Shown here piece by piece: positions 1-9,620 of a DNA stretch of 64,000 bases. A program made the position numbers and the translations under genes. The stretch's first letter is position 1. Each line of letters begins with the position of its first letter. The stretch covers positions 1,636,302 through 1,700,301 of the forward strand of contig NZ_CP038493.1 in NCBI RefSeq assembly GCF_004752005.1, read 5' to 3'. The notes beneath the pieces are model-generated. The model searched no databases and was not told the DNA's origin. It saw nothing but the letters and a program-made list of their open reading frames with translations. Origin of the DNA: Thalassotalea sp. HSM 43 (lineage in GTDB: Bacteria > Pseudomonadota > Gammaproteobacteria > Enterobacterales > Alteromonadaceae).

Positions 1-200
1 GTTGGCCTTTTTTATTTTATTTGCTTAAAATTCGCCGCAAGTAACTGCTAACTTTACCAAACGTAAATTTAATGCTAAGTTAAAACCTGTACATACCTGA
101 ATTCTTTTTTAAGACTCTTTTCGTTTCGGCCGTTATTCCTTGTTCTAAACCCGAAATAGCTTTAAGCAAAAAATAAACTAAAACCAAAAGACCCCTCACT
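1..200 (+). promoter_or_regulatory. rho upstream/leader region
   Basis: This is the AT-rich 200-base stretch before rho. The T-rich start (positions 8-21) could be the tail of a terminator for a gene outside the window; in many gammaproteobacteria trxA precedes rho, but that is family knowledge and not visible here. Long rho leaders commonly carry Rho-dependent autoregulation. I see no clear Shine-Dalgarno motif next to the rho ATG; the bases just before it are acccctcact. Confidence 0.35.
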
Positions 201-1460
201 ATGAACCTAATCGAATTAAAAGATAAACCTATCGGCGAGCTATTAAAGCTAGCAGAAAGCATGAATCTTGAGCATCTTGCTCGTAATCGCAAACAAGACG
301 TTATCTTCGCTATCCTGAAAGCCCATGCAAAAAGTGGTGAAGACATTTTTGGTGGAGGGGTTCTGGAAATTCTTCAGGATGGCTTTGGTTTCTTGCGTAG
401 CGCAGATTCATCATTCTTAGCTGGCCCAGATGATATTTATGTATCGCCAAGCCAAATTCGCCGCTTTAGCTTGCGCACCGGTGACACCGTATTTGGTAAG
501 ATTCGTCCGCCAAAAGATGGCGAGCGATACTTTGCGCTATTGAAAGTTAATGAAGTTAACTTTGATAAGCCTGAGAATTCACGTACTAAGATCCTATTTG
601 AAAACTTAACACCAGTTCATCCAAATGAACGTCTAACCATGGAGCGTGGTAACGGCAGTACCGAAGATATCACCGCCCGTGTTCTAGACTTGGCATCGCC
701 AATTGGTAAAGGTCAACGTGGTTTGATCGTTGCACCACCAAAAGCCGGTAAGACATTATTACTGCAAAACATTGCGCAAAGTATTGCCCACAATCACCCA
801 GACTGTGAATTGATGGTATTGCTTATCGATGAGCGTCCGGAAGAAGTTACCGAGATGCAGCGCTTGGTTAAAGGCGAAGTCGTTGCCTCAACGTTTGATG
901 AGCCAGCCAGCCGTCACGTACAAGTAGCCGAAATGGTTATCGAAAAGGCCAAGCGTCTAACCGAACACAAGAAAGACGTTGTCATTCTTCTCGATTCTAT
1001 TACCCGTTTAGCGCGTGCTTATAACACCGTAATTCCTTCATCAGGTAAAATCCTAACCGGTGGTGTTGACGCCAACGCCTTGCATCGTCCAAAACGATTC
1101 TTTGGTGCGGCTCGTAACATCGAAGAAGGTGGTAGCTTAACCATTATCGCAACCGCACTTGTTGATACCGGTTCGAAAATGGATGAAGTAATCTACGAAG
1201 AATTTAAAGGTACCGGTAACATGGAATTGCATTTGTCGCGCAAGATTGCCGAGAAACGTGTATTCCCTGCGATTCACTTTAACCGCTCTGGTACTCGTCG
1301 TGAAGAGATGCTTACCAAGCAGGAAGAACTGCAAAAACTATGGATATTACGCAAGATCGTTCATGAAATGGGCGAGATTGACGCAATGGAGTTTTTAATC
1401 GATAAATTGGCGATGACCAAGACCAACGATGAATTCTTTAATGCGATGAAGCGTAAATAG
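201..1460 (+). CDS. rho: Transcription termination factor Rho
   Basis: Rho is a hexameric RNA-dependent ATPase and helicase that ends transcription at Rho-dependent sites. The 419-residue product has the usual length. The N-terminal domain (about 1-47) is followed by the cold-shock RNA-binding domain (about 50-120, with GFGFLR and the [13 protein letters not shown] stretch). The ATPase core has QRGLIV at about 172, Walker A PPKAGKT at about 179-185 and Walker B VILLDS ending near D265. The Q-loop segment with [11 protein letters not shown] lies near 280-291. The gene is followed directly by a strong intrinsic terminator, so it looks monocistronic at its 3' end. Identification is essentially certain from sequence conservation along the whole length. 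Confidence 0.98.
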   Translation: MNLIELKDKPIGELLKLAESMNLEHLARNRKQDVIFAILKAHAKSGEDIFGGGVLEILQDGFGFLRSADSSFLAGPDDIYVSPSQIRRFSLRTGDTVFGKIRPPKDGERYFALLKVNEVNFDKPENSRTKILFENLTPVHPNERLTMERGNGSTEDITARVLDLASPIGKGQRGLIVAPPKAGKTLLLQNIAQSIAHNHPDCELMVLLIDERPEEVTEMQRLVKGEVVASTFDEPASRHVQVAEMVIEKAKRLTEHKKDVVILLDSITRLARAYNTVIPSSGKILTGGVDANALHRPKRFFGAARNIEEGGSLTIIATALVDTGSKMDEVIYEEFKGTGNMELHLSRKIAEKRVFPAIHFNRSGTRREEMLTKQEELQKLWILRKIVHEMGEIDAMEFLIDKLAMTKTNDEFFNAMKRK

Positions 1461-1475
1461 CCTCACTAGATAAGC

Positions 1476-1503
1476 AAAAACCGGTCGAATGACCGGTTTT
1501 TTT
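1476..1503 (+). terminator. Intrinsic terminator after rho
   Basis: An 11-bp inverted repeat (aaaaaccggtc / gaccggttttt) around a GAAT loop begins 15 bases after the rho stop codon and runs into a T-rich tract. This is a classical Rho-independent terminator. Confidence 0.9.
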
Positions 1504-1562
1504 ATGCTTTTTTTTGCTAATTAAGCGATAATTACGCCACAAATTTCGACAGAGACCAGATC

Positions 1563-2501
1563 TTGAGTACAGACAACGGCAAGCGCCTTAACAAATACAT
1601 TAGCGACAGCGGTTTTTGTTCTCGCCGTGAGGCAGACAAGCTAATCGAACAAAATCGGGTGACCATTAATGGTAGTACGCCCGAATTAGGCACTAAGGTT
1701 ATGCCCGGCGATGTCGTCAAGGTTAACGGTAAACCGATAGACGCGGTTGCCGACAATAAGTCGGATCGTATTTACATTGCCTATAACAAGCCGATTGGCA
1801 TCACCTGTACTACCGAGCGTAACGTCAGAGGGAATATCGTCGACGCCATCGGTCACAGACAGCGCATATTTCCTATCGGTCGTCTTGATAAACCATCAGA
1901 AGGCTTGATATTCCTCACCAATGACGGTGATATCGTTAATAAGATATTGCGTGCCGAAAACGCCCATGACAAAGAATATTTGGTTACCGTAGATAAGCCG
2001 CTAAGCGAGAGATTCGCCAAGCGTATGGCACAAGGTGTACCTATTTTAGGTACCATCACTAAGCCCTGCGAAATAGAGGTGCTAAGCAAGTACAGCTTTA
2101 AAATCATCTTAACCCAAGGTCTAAACCGACAAATTCGCCGAATGTGTGAATATTTAGATTATGAGGTAAAAAAGCTAAAGCGCAGTCGCATTATGTCGAT
2201 TTCACTTGGTCAGTTAAAACCTGGGCAATGGCGTTATTTAACCAGTAAAGAAATGCAGCAGATTAATGATGCCGTATCGGGCTCGCGTAAGACCTCATTA
2301 AGAGCCGAACAAAATCTAGGTAAAGAAGTAAAACCAGCAGTAAGACACAGCGATAATAAGGATGCTGGCACAAACGATCGAGCCAAGAAGTCGCAGCAGA
2401 AAAACGACAAACATCGTAGTCAGCGCAACCAAGACAAATCGAAGAAAAGCCCTTACTCACAAAAACCTCGGCTTAAAGGTAAATTAACCCTAAACAAGTA
2501 A
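1563..2501 (+). CDS. rluF: 23S rRNA pseudouridine synthase RluF
   Basis: This enzyme of the RsuA/RluB/E/F family isomerises a uridine of 23S rRNA (U2604 in E. coli RluF). An N-terminal S4 RNA-binding domain (about 5-65, RLNKYISDSGFCSRREADKLI) is followed by the catalytic domain with the signature GRLDKPSEGLIFLTNDGD. The Asp of GRLD is the family nucleophile. QGLNRQIRRMCEYL further on is the second family motif. The start is TTG at 1563, because the S4 domain begins only a few residues in. After about residue 240 comes a roughly 70-residue low-complexity tail rich in Lys, Arg, Gln and Ser, probably an RNA-contacting extension. RluF fits better than RluB or RluE because the whole core aligns with the E. 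coli RluF sequence as I remember it. Confidence 0.93.
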   Translation: MSTDNGKRLNKYISDSGFCSRREADKLIEQNRVTINGSTPELGTKVMPGDVVKVNGKPIDAVADNKSDRIYIAYNKPIGITCTTERNVRGNIVDAIGHRQRIFPIGRLDKPSEGLIFLTNDGDIVNKILRAENAHDKEYLVTVDKPLSERFAKRMAQGVPILGTITKPCEIEVLSKYSFKIILTQGLNRQIRRMCEYLDYEVKKLKRSRIMSISLGQLKPGQWRYLTSKEMQQINDAVSGSRKTSLRAEQNLGKEVKPAVRHSDNKDAGTNDRAKKSQQKNDKHRSQRNQDKSKKSPYSQKPRLKGKLTLNK

Positions 2502-2555
2502 GCCAGTGTAGCGGGTATCAATAGCTCTTAAAAATAGCGAAACCAACCAACAATA

Positions 2556-2590
2556 AAAAACGCCTGAAGGTAGATCCTACAGGCGTTTTT
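2556..2590. terminator. Bidirectional terminator between rluF and gpsA
   Basis: The inverted repeat aaaaacgcctg ... caggcgttttt lies between the convergent ends of rluF and gpsA. An A-run on one side and a T-run on the other allow termination in both directions. Confidence 0.85.
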
Positions 2591-2638
2591 CACTATTTAT
2601 TAGCATATCTATTTCGATATTAGCATCTTGCTTTGTCG

Positions 2639-3649
2639 TTAAGACTCGCTTTTACGATCACGTCCTAACAAATCCAACGCCGCTTCTTGCGCAGGTTTGC
2701 CGTTATACAGCACCTGAAACACAGCTTCAACAATCGGCATTTCGACACCGACGCGGTTGGCCAGCATATGCACTTCTTTGGTATTGCGGTAACCTTCGAC
2801 CACCTGACCAATATCAGCCATTGCCTTGTCAACGGTCTCGCCGTTACCAAGTGCTAAGCCAAATCGGCGGTTTCGAGATTGATTATCGGTACAGGTTAGT
2901 ACCAAATCACCTAACCCTGCCATACCCATAAAGGTTTGTGGCTGGGCACCAACGGCAGCACCAAGACGTGACATTTCCGCTAAGCCTCGAGTGATCAAGG
3001 CCGTTCGCGCATTAGCACCAAAGCCAATACCATCTGCCATACCGGCACCAATAGCGATAACGTTTTTAACCGCACCACCTAATTGCACACCGATGAAGTC
3101 TTCATTCTGATATACCCGAAATGAACGTTCGCAATGCAACAATTCAGATAAGGTATCAGCAAAGTCATTGTCTGCTGAAGCAACCGAAATCGCGGTTGGC
3201 AAGCCGGCAGCCATCTCTTTTGCAAATGATGGACCAGAGACCACCGCCAGAGACATATCATCCCCTAACACTTCGACAGCCACTTCACTTAACAATCGGC
3301 CCTGTTCAGGGTCGAGACCTTTGGTGGCCCAAGCTAATTTATGCTCAGCCGTTAGCATTGGCTTTATCAGGTGCAACATATCGGTGAAGGCATGACTAGG
3401 CACAACCAACAAGATATTGTTACTCGCCGCTACAGCTCGCTGCAGATCTGCTTCTACGGTTAGTGATTCAGGAAAGGTGAAACCAGGAAGGTATCGGTCG
3501 TTACTGCGAGCAGCTTGCATGGTTGCAGCCTGCTCAGAATTGCGCCCCCATAACATGGTCTTGTGACCATTGCGGGCCAAGCAAAAAGCAAGCGCAGTGC
3601 CGTAAGACCCTGCGCCTATTACGCTAATATCTGCTCGATCGGCTGACAT
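2639..3649 (-). CDS. gpsA: Glycerol-3-phosphate dehydrogenase [NAD(P)+]
   Basis: GpsA reduces dihydroxyacetone phosphate to sn-glycerol 3-phosphate, the backbone precursor of phospholipids, in the cytosol. The 336-residue product has the normal family length. The N-terminal Rossmann loop is [10 protein letters not shown] (about 11-20). The substrate-binding domain carries [17 protein letters not shown], containing the family's active-site Lys, and later NRRFGLALG and [10 protein letters not shown]. The start ATG shares one base with the secB stop (TAATG), so the two genes are translationally coupled at the end of the yibN-grxC-secB-gpsA operon. The same gene order is known in E. coli. Confidence 0.97.
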   Translation of the reverse strand: MSADRADISVIGAGSYGTALAFCLARNGHKTMLWGRNSEQAATMQAARSNDRYLPGFTFPESLTVEADLQRAVAASNNILLVVPSHAFTDMLHLIKPMLTAEHKLAWATKGLDPEQGRLLSEVAVEVLGDDMSLAVVSGPSFAKEMAAGLPTAISVASADNDFADTLSELLHCERSFRVYQNEDFIGVQLGGAVKNVIAIGAGMADGIGFGANARTALITRGLAEMSRLGAAVGAQPQTFMGMAGLGDLVLTCTDNQSRNRRFGLALGNGETVDKAMADIGQVVEGYRNTKEVHMLANRVGVEMPIVEAVFQVLYNGKPAQEAALDLLGRDRKSES

Positions 3650-4149
3650 TAAGCGTCTGCTTGTTGTTGCTCACCAGCTTCAGCAGCACGTTTTTGTACG
3701 TATGAAGCAAATAGCGCGTCAAAGTTTACTGGTGCAAGGTTCAACTGTGGGAATGTACCACGAGAAACAAGGCTAGCAACGGTTTCACGAGCGTATGGGA
3801 ATAATGTGTTCGGGCAGAACGAACCTAGCGTGTGTGCTAGTTGTGGTTCTGGCATGTTAGCAACAGAGAAGATACCAGCCTGTTGAACTTCACATAAGAA
3901 AGCGACTTCTTCGTCTAATTTAGCAGTAACAGTTAATGCTAAAATCACTTCGTAAGTACCTTCTGCAAGCTGAGTAGAACGTGTGTCTAGGTCAAGCTTG
4001 ATTTCTGGTTGCCATTCTTTTTGGAACACTGCAGGGCTTGCAGGAGTTTCAAAAGATACATCTTTTGTGTAGATGCGTTGAATCGCAAATTGTGGTTGTG
4101 TTTGCTCTGCAGCACCGTTTGCTTCTGGGTTTTGAATTTCTTCAGACAT
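3649..4149 (-). CDS. secB: Protein-export chaperone SecB
   Basis: SecB is a tetrameric cytosolic chaperone that holds preproteins unfolded and hands them to SecA. The 166-residue product has the expected size. [16 protein letters not shown] near residue 22 and the EVQQAGIF segment are the typical family blocks. [11 protein letters not shown] near 110-120 and [17 protein letters not shown] near 130 are strongly conserved in proteobacterial SecB. The N-terminus (about 1-20) and C-terminal tail are acidic, Gln/Ala-rich and variable, as usual. It is third in the leftward operon, and its stop codon overlaps the gpsA start by one base. Confidence 0.97.
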   Translation of the reverse strand: MSEEIQNPEANGAAEQTQPQFAIQRIYTKDVSFETPASPAVFQKEWQPEIKLDLDTRSTQLAEGTYEVILALTVTAKLDEEVAFLCEVQQAGIFSVANMPEPQLAHTLGSFCPNTLFPYARETVASLVSRGTFPQLNLAPVNFDALFASYVQKRAAEAGEQQQADA

Positions 4150-4196
4150 GTTTACTTCCTAAAATTATTTACTTGGCTTGTTTTATACAAGCTCAT

Positions 4197-4454
4197 TCAT
4201 TTGTTTAATAGTGCGTCAAGGCTACCGTCGTAATGCAAGTCAAACAAATCATCACAGCCGCCTATGGGCTTATCATTGATGAAAATTTGCGGCACCGTCA
4301 TTCGACCTTGACTGCGTTCAATCATTTCCGCCCGTTTTTCAGGAAACTCATCAATACTGATTTCCGAGAACTCTACTTGTTTTTGTTGCAGCAACATTTT
4401 TGCTCTAACACAAAAACCACAAGTCTGACGGGTATAAATTTCAACCTTGGCCAT
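4197..4454 (-). CDS. grxC: Glutaredoxin 3 (GrxC)
   Basis: This small cytosolic dithiol glutaredoxin reduces disulfides at the expense of glutathione. The 85-residue product has the glutaredoxin fold signatures: KVEIYTRQTC at the start, TVPQIFINDKPIGG near 53-66 with the cis-Pro, and the GG-CDDL glutathione-binding turn. The redox motif is C12-G-F-C15 where E. coli GrxC has CPYC. Both cysteines are present, so dithiol chemistry should be retained. It lies between yibN and secB in the same orientation, the usual gammaproteobacterial arrangement. Confidence 0.95.
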   Translation of the reverse strand: MAKVEIYTRQTCGFCVRAKMLLQQKQVEFSEISIDEFPEKRAEMIERSQGRMTVPQIFINDKPIGGCDDLFDLHYDGSLDALLNK

Positions 4455-4475
4455 TTTTATTCCTGAAAGCGAAAA

Positions 4476-4901
4476 TTACTTGGCTACCGGTAAGTTTGCA
4501 CCTTGCCAGGCACTGAAACCACCTTTTAGTACACTTACCTTGTCAAATCCAGCTTTAGCCATAGCGTTAGCCGCTTTGGCCGCTGTTAATCCAGCAGTAC
4601 ATACCACTATAATGGGTTTGTCTTTACTATTTTCAAGGCCTTGAAATGTATTATTGTTAATTTTTTCTTGTGACAGCTGCTTAGAACCAACAATATGGCC
4701 CTTTTTAAACTCAGATTCACTACGAATATCAACAATCACACCATCTTCACGGTTAACCAATAATGTTAACTCTTGGTTGTTAACTTCTTTTACTTTTGAC
4801 AACTTACCTTTGATAAAAGAAAACAAAAGTAAAGTGGCTATCGCCAACCACAACATGCTTAACATTGGGTTGTTTGTGGCAAAGGTTAAATACTGATCCA
4901 T
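4476..4901 (-). CDS. yibN: Membrane-anchored rhodanese-like protein (YibN)
   Basis: The 141-residue protein has one N-terminal transmembrane segment (about 12-31) followed by a single rhodanese domain (about 40-138). The active-site loop is CTAGLT starting at C101, so the sulfur-carrying cysteine of sulfurtransferases is present. The domain also shows VIVDIRSESEFKKGHI and the closing GGFSAWQG. Position and architecture match YibN, the first gene of the grxC-secB-gpsA operon in enterobacteria. The natural sulfur acceptor is not known to me. It is the first gene of this leftward transcription unit, so the promoter should lie in 4902-5000. Confidence 0.9.
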   Translation of the reverse strand: MDQYLTFATNNPMLSMLWLAIATLLLFSFIKGKLSKVKEVNNQELTLLVNREDGVIVDIRSESEFKKGHIVGSKQLSQEKINNNTFQGLENSKDKPIIVVCTAGLTAAKAANAMAKAGFDKVSVLKGGFSAWQGANLPVAK

Positions 4902-4976
4902 TTAATGCGTATCTCTGTAGAAAAACTTACAAATAAATTGATGGTCAAGTATACCGATTGCTTTTAAAGAATCCAG

Positions 4977-4982
4977 TATAAT
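4977..4982 (+). promoter_or_regulatory. Probable -10 box upstream of gpmI
   Basis: A perfect TATAAT lies about 114 bases before the gpmI ATG, in the divergent yibN-gpmI intergenic region. No good -35 hexamer is present at 16-18 bases; TTGCTT sits too close, at 13. It is a weak or activator-dependent candidate. On the opposite strand TATACT at 4948-4953 could serve the yibN operon. Confidence 0.35.
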
Positions 4983-5095
4983 GAAAAAATATAGCCGAGA
5001 ATTGGCTAAGCCTATGGCGCTTTGCTATGTTATTTGGCAGAATCAAGCGATAATCGCCGTCTTGTTAACATTCCATTCATATTTGGGGCTTTTTG

Positions 5096-6640
5096 ATGAG
5101 TAAGAAAAAAACCACGGTACTTCTGATCCTTGATGGTTGGGGATATCGTGAAAACCGTGAATCTAATGCTATTTTTCATGCCAAAACACCGGTAATGGAC
5201 GAACTTTTCGATACCCGTCCAAGCATGTTGATTCAAACATCTGGTATGGCCGTTGGCTTACCAGAAGGACAAATGGGTAACTCGGAAGTTGGTCACGTTA
5301 ATTTAGGCGCAGGACGTATTGTTTATCAAGATTTCACTCGTATCACCAAATCCATCGCCGATGGCGATTTTGCTGAAACCAGTGCCTTAGTAAACGCTAT
5401 CGATGCCGCACAAAGCAAAGGCAAAGCAGTGCATGTATTCGGTCTGATGTCACCTGGTGGTGTGCACAGTCACGAAGAGCATATTTTTGAGTTATTGGAT
5501 ATGGCGAAACAACGCGGTGCTGAGAAAGTCTACTTGCATGCCTTTTTGGATGGCCGTGATACGCCGCCACGCAGTGCTCAATCGTCACTGCAAAAAGCAC
5601 AAGACAAATTCGCAGAGCTTGGCAATGGCCAAGTTGCCTCATTAATCGGCCGTTATTATGCCATGGACCGAGATCAGCGCTGGGAGCGTGTAGAGCAAGC
5701 CTACAACCTTATGGTTAGTGGTGAAGCATCTTATACTGCAGATGATGCGGTGTCGGGTTTACAAGCTGCCTACCAACGCGATGAAAACGATGAGTTCGTT
5801 AGCGCTACTCGTATTCTTGATGACAATGGTGATGCCATTGAAGTCAATGATGGCGATGCGATGATCTTTATGAATTTCAGAGCAGACCGTGCACGTCAAT
5901 TTACTCGCTGTTTTACTGACGCCGACTTTAGCGGTTTTGAACGTAAAAAAGTACCACAGATTGCCGATTTTGTGATGTTAACTGAATACGCCGCAGACAT
6001 TGATACCAGCGTTGCATTTCCACCGGAAGACTTAGTTAATGTATTGGGTGAGTGGTTGCAAAATCACGACAAGACACAACTTAGAATCTCTGAAACTGAA
6101 AAATATGCCCACGTCACCTTCTTCTTTAGTGGTGGACGGGAAGACACCTTTGCTGGTGAAGAGCGCATCTTAGTGCCATCACCGCAAGTCGCAACCTATG
6201 ACTTACAACCTGAGATGAATTCAGGCATCTTGACCGACAAGCTTATTGAAGCCATTGAATCTGCCAAGTACGATTTAATTGTCTGTAACTACCCGAATGG
6301 CGATATGGTTGGCCATACTGGTAAGTTCGATGCCGCGGTTACCGCATGTGAAGCGGTCGACAGCGCCATTGGTCGTGTGGTTGAAGCACTGGAGCGTAAC
6401 GGTGGCGAATGTTTGATTACTGCCGATCATGGTAATGCGGAAATGATGGTCAATAACGAAACAGGCCAAGCACATACCGCACATACCACCGAGCCGGTGC
6501 CGCTTATTTATGTTGGTCGTCATGCCAATGTCGCGAAAAGCGGCGCGCTTAGTGACATTGCACCAACCTTATTACATTTAATGGCAATGGAGCAGCCGAA
6601 AGAGATGACAGGTACTCCATTGATGCGCCTAAGTGACTAG
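5096..6640 (+). CDS. gpmI: 2,3-bisphosphoglycerate-independent phosphoglycerate mutase
   Basis: GpmI interconverts 3- and 2-phosphoglycerate in glycolysis and gluconeogenesis using two Mn2+ ions and a phosphoserine intermediate. The 514-residue product equals E. coli GpmI in length. [11 protein letters not shown] (metal ligand D13) and [16 protein letters not shown] (nucleophile Ser63) are clear. [35 protein letters not shown] and [10 protein letters not shown] also match. I chose the ATG at 5096, not the in-frame TTG at 5093, because a GGGG Shine-Dalgarno stretch (5085-5088) is correctly spaced from it. The end overlaps the envC start by eight bases, so the two are co-transcribed. Confidence 0.97.
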   Translation: MSKKKTTVLLILDGWGYRENRESNAIFHAKTPVMDELFDTRPSMLIQTSGMAVGLPEGQMGNSEVGHVNLGAGRIVYQDFTRITKSIADGDFAETSALVNAIDAAQSKGKAVHVFGLMSPGGVHSHEEHIFELLDMAKQRGAEKVYLHAFLDGRDTPPRSAQSSLQKAQDKFAELGNGQVASLIGRYYAMDRDQRWERVEQAYNLMVSGEASYTADDAVSGLQAAYQRDENDEFVSATRILDDNGDAIEVNDGDAMIFMNFRADRARQFTRCFTDADFSGFERKKVPQIADFVMLTEYAADIDTSVAFPPEDLVNVLGEWLQNHDKTQLRISETEKYAHVTFFFSGGREDTFAGEERILVPSPQVATYDLQPEMNSGILTDKLIEAIESAKYDLIVCNYPNGDMVGHTGKFDAAVTACEAVDSAIGRVVEALERNGGECLITADHGNAEMMVNNETGQAHTAHTTEPVPLIYVGRHANVAKSGALSDIAPTLLHLMAMEQPKEMTGTPLMRLSD

Positions 6641-7790
6641 CGCGCGTATATTGCACAGAACATGGTCAAGGTACAGCAAAGCACTTATGCTTTGCTGTTT
6701 TTTGCCTATTTCTAGTTTGGCGACAGAGCAGCAAAAGCAAGATACTCGCCAAGATCTGAGTGATGTAAAAAAGCAAATTGCCTCGCACAAAGACCAATTG
6801 CAGCAGAATAATCAGCAAGTCGAAAGCATTCAAAAGCAATTGCGAAAGGACGATTTGGCCATCGCCAGTGTCGCCCGTAAGGTCAAAGACACCAATACCC
6901 AGCAAACTCAAACCCGCGCCAAGATTGCCGACTTACGACAGCAACAACAACAGCTGCAAAAACAAAAGCAACAACAAGAAGGCTTACTCGCGGAGCAAAT
7001 CCGTTCGGCTTATTCATCGGGTCATCATGATTACCTTAAACTGCTGCTTAACCAGCAAAAGCCGGAACAGGTGCAACGCACCCTAACGTACTACAGCTAC
7101 CTCAATGATGCCCGTATGCAAAGCATCGGCAACTTTCAAGATATCCTGCAACAACTGGCGGATGTCGAGCAAGAACAGCAAATACAAGCGGATAAATTAC
7201 AGGCTCTGGCACAAGAGCAAAAGCAGCAACAACAACAAATGTTGGCCAATCAAGGCGAGCGCGAAAAAACCCTTAAGTCGCTCAATTCAAAAATCCTTAC
7301 CTCGAAGCAGCGTTTAAACAAGCTGGAAGGTGAAGAGAAGTCCTTGATTCAAACCTTGGCACGTATTCAAGCGCAGCTGCAAAAACAAAAAGAGCTAACC
7401 GGTTTAAGCAAGCTCAAACGTAAACTGAAATGGCCCGTAAGAGGCCGTATCGCCCACAGCTTTGGTACCAAAAAACAAGGCTATTTACGTTGGAAAGGGG
7501 TGATGATGAATGCCCCTGTTGGCCGCGATATTAAAGCCATTCACGATGGTACCGTGTTATTTTCTGACTGGCTCAAAGGTTACGGCTTGGTCATCGTGGT
7601 TGACCATGGTGACGGTTACATGAGTCTGTATGGCCATAACCAAGCACTATTAAAGAACGTCGGAGATCGTGTTGAGATTGGCGAACCAATAGCGCTTGTC
7701 GGTCAAAGTGGTGGGGTCAGCCAGTCTGGTGTGTATTTTGAAATTCGCCACAAAGGCAAACCTGTTAATCCAAAACTCTGGTGCCGTTAA
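6633..7790 (+). CDS. envC: EnvC-like murein hydrolase activator (degenerate LytM/M23)
   Basis: EnvC-type proteins sit in the periplasm at the division site and activate N-acetylmuramyl-L-alanine amidases. The 385-residue product begins with a basic segment and a hydrophobic signal (about 15-30). A very Gln-rich coiled coil (about 30-275) and a C-terminal LytM domain (about 290-385) follow. The usual peptidase zinc ligands are missing: HxxxD is replaced by the RWKGVMMN region and the HLHFEIR motif reads VYFEIR. The domain should therefore be regulatory and not catalytic, as in EnvC. The start is GTG at 6633, overlapping gpmI by eight bases; the gpmI-envC pairing is common. The stop codon falls inside the first unit of an 18-bp tandem repeat. 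Confidence 0.88.
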   Translation: MTSARILHRTWSRYSKALMLCCFLPISSLATEQQKQDTRQDLSDVKKQIASHKDQLQQNNQQVESIQKQLRKDDLAIASVARKVKDTNTQQTQTRAKIADLRQQQQQLQKQKQQQEGLLAEQIRSAYSSGHHDYLKLLLNQQKPEQVQRTLTYYSYLNDARMQSIGNFQDILQQLADVEQEQQIQADKLQALAQEQKQQQQQMLANQGEREKTLKSLNSKILTSKQRLNKLEGEEKSLIQTLARIQAQLQKQKELTGLSKLKRKLKWPVRGRIAHSFGTKKQGYLRWKGVMMNAPVGRDIKAIHDGTVLFSDWLKGYGLVIVVDHGDGYMSLYGHNQALLKNVGDRVEIGEPIALVGQSGGVSQSGVYFEIRHKGKPVNPKLWCR

Positions 7791-7863
7791 AGGCTTAGGT
7801 GTCGTTAAAGACTTAGGTGTCTTTAAAGACTTAGGTGCCGTTATAGACTTAGGTGCCGTTAAG
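7780..7863. repeat. 18-bp tandem repeat, 4.7 copies
   Basis: Four full units and one partial unit of ggtgccgttaaagactta-like sequence start at 7780, 7798, 7816, 7834 and 7852, with one to three changes between units. The envC stop codon (7788-7790) is in the first unit and the RDD-protein stop codon (7859-7861, reverse strand) is in the last. The array fills the whole space between these convergent genes. Confidence 0.9.
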
Positions 7864-7872
7864 CAACGGCAC
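7853..7872. terminator. Hairpin at the convergent envC / RDD gene ends
   Basis: A perfect 8-bp inverted repeat, gtgccgtt-aagc-aacggcac, is followed on the + strand by a T-rich but interrupted stretch. One arm is the last unit of the tandem repeat. It may end transcription of envC, and by symmetry of the RDD gene; the U-tract is imperfect. Confidence 0.55.
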
Positions 7873-8419
7873 TGACTTTACTTTTCTGTTTTACCACAAC
7901 AATCGTATCCGCCATCATATCGGCAATCGCCTGGCGATTTTTATTGCTGTGCATCAGCAAAAATTCACTTAATAACCAATAACCATAAAGATTGATGATT
8001 AGATTCATATAATCTGGTTTAAACGACTCGTGATAGGCTTCTCGAGCAAAAAAACCGAGACTTTGGAAATGACTAAAGTCCATAGCAAACAACGCTTGCA
8101 AAGCCACTGCGCCAATCACAATGGCAAATAACATATCAATCAAACCACGCACGAACGCAGTGCGATAGGTAAAACGATTACCTTGGCGATCGAGCACGAT
8201 AATGCCCATAAAGTGCTTACCAAAGGTTGCGCCGTATTTGCCATGAAAGTAATAGCTGTAATACCAAAACAAGCCATAGCCGATGACGGTTGCCAATACC
8301 GCAACACTGATATCGATAAATGCTAAAGATGACAGCAGTAGCATAGGTAAAAGTAGTATTAAGCCATCGATGGCATTGGCCATTAAACGTTGCCAAGCAC
8401 TGGCATATTGATAAGACAC
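7859..8419 (-). CDS. RDD-family integral membrane protein
   Basis: RDD proteins are small inner-membrane proteins of mostly unknown function, some linked to ion exchange. The product is 186 residues from the GTG at 8419. That start is preferred to the TTG at 8455 because a strong GGGGAG ribosome-binding site lies five bases before it, and because RDD domains typically begin with a YxxxWxRLxAxxID block, seen here as YASAWQRLMANAIDG. Three to four hydrophobic segments are visible (about 18-36, 40-60, 95-120, 140-155). GKYGATFGKHFMGIIVLD is the family's second conserved region. No catalytic function can be assigned. Confidence 0.8.
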   Translation of the reverse strand: MSYQYASAWQRLMANAIDGLILLLPMLLLSSLAFIDISVAVLATVIGYGLFWYYSYYFHGKYGATFGKHFMGIIVLDRQGNRFTYRTAFVRGLIDMLFAIVIGAVALQALFAMDFSHFQSLGFFAREAYHESFKPDYMNLIINLYGYWLLSEFLLMHSNKNRQAIADMMADTIVVVKQKSKVSAVA

Positions 8420-8787
8420 GGCTTCTCCCCCAGAAAAAATTTGTTTATTCAACAATCAACAGGCTTAGGCCCTTTTATTATTTTTATTGCAGGTAAGCGG
8501 ATTATTTGAGTCGCTTAAAACATACTCTTATTTAAACATGTAATCAATATGCAACTGAATCTTTTCGCTCTGTAACCCAGATAAATAAAGGCTTTGTTAT
8601 ATTTATGAAAAAACAAAGTAAACAAGGGTTTGCACAATTTATGACTGATTGAATTACAAATGTGAAAAGAGTGTGGATTTGTTTCGCAACTATGAGTTAA
8701 AGTAGGTACATGCTTGATAAAAATCAGCTGTGTGGCAAGCGATTGCCAAATAAAAAAACACACTAAATATAAAAATAAGAATTTCTC
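8420..8787. other. Intergenic region between divergent RDD and yibQ-like genes
   Basis: This 368-base AT-rich stretch must contain both divergent promoters, but I see no convincing -35/-10 pair. A 15-codon open frame begins with ATG at 8605 (MKKQSKQGFAQFMTD) without a well-placed ribosome-binding site; I do not call it a gene. No RNA gene or transposon trace is visible. Confidence 0.5.
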
Positions 8788-9603
8788 GTGCGTATACTTT
8801 TCTCCTTATTATTTATTTTTGTATCTGCAAGTGCAGCAGCCAATACAACGGGCTCAAATAAGCTGGCTATCGTCATTGACGATATTGGCTACCGCTCTTC
8901 GGATAAATCCGCTCTCGACTTGCCTAAGCAAGTCACGTTTTCGGTGTTGCCGCATACACCATACGGCCGACAATTAGCCGAACTTGGTAATCAACAACAA
9001 CGTGAAATTCTATTGCATGTGCCAATGGAGTCGATCAATAACTTGTTACTTGGTCCAGGTGCCATTACCTCAAAGATGGACAAGAGCAATGTTATTAAGA
9101 CCCTGCAAGCATCGATTGCCGATATACCACATATCATCGGCGTCAATAATCATATGGGCAGCCTGCTAACGCAAAAATCTGAGCCTATGTCTTGGACCAT
9201 GGAAGTGCTTAAAGATAATGATTTGTTTTTCTTGGACTCAAGAACCAGTCGTTATTCGCAGGCTGAATTTGTCGCCCAAAGACGCGGCGTACCAACCCTG
9301 CATCGTCATATTTTCCTCGACAATAAAATCGATGAGCAATATATCGAACAGCAATTCAAAAAGATGATTCGTATTAGTCAGAAGAATGGCGAGGCGATAG
9401 CTATTGGTCATCCGCATCCGGCGACCATGCGAGTATTGAAACGATTGATTCCAACCTTAAGACAACACAACATTGAGTTGGTCGATTTATCGACGTTATT
9501 GCCGGCAAGTCAGTTGGTTAATAATCAACAAAGCGACAGCAATATTGATGTGACCGCGCAAACCAATCAAGCGGATCAAAGCGAACAACTTTCGCCGCAG
9601 TAA
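8788..9603 (+). CDS. Divergent polysaccharide deacetylase (YibQ/DUF610 family)
   Basis: The 271-residue protein begins at GTG 8788 with a signal peptide (about 1-18, RILFSLLFIFVSASAAA). The divergent polysaccharide deacetylase domain follows: KLAIVIDDIGYRSSD, ILLHVPMES, IIGVNNHMGSLLT, FFLDSRTS and IAIGHPHPATM. The paired Asp, NxHMG and HPHP motifs are characteristic. In many gammaproteobacteria this gene lies just after gpmI-envC, which fits here apart from the intervening RDD gene. It is presumably periplasmic; the substrate is unknown to me. The tail after about residue 230 is Gln/Asp/Ser-rich and probably disordered. Confidence 0.85.
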   Translation: MRILFSLLFIFVSASAAANTTGSNKLAIVIDDIGYRSSDKSALDLPKQVTFSVLPHTPYGRQLAELGNQQQREILLHVPMESINNLLLGPGAITSKMDKSNVIKTLQASIADIPHIIGVNNHMGSLLTQKSEPMSWTMEVLKDNDLFFLDSRTSRYSQAEFVAQRRGVPTLHRHIFLDNKIDEQYIEQQFKKMIRISQKNGEAIAIGHPHPATMRVLKRLIPTLRQHNIELVDLSTLLPASQLVNNQQSDSNIDVTAQTNQADQSEQLSPQ

Positions 9604-9620
9604 ATTCTGAAATAAATCAA

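Noticed and set aside
8605-8652. 15-codon frame MKKQSKQGFAQFMTD
   Set aside because: Too short, with a poorly placed ribosome-binding site and no supporting context.
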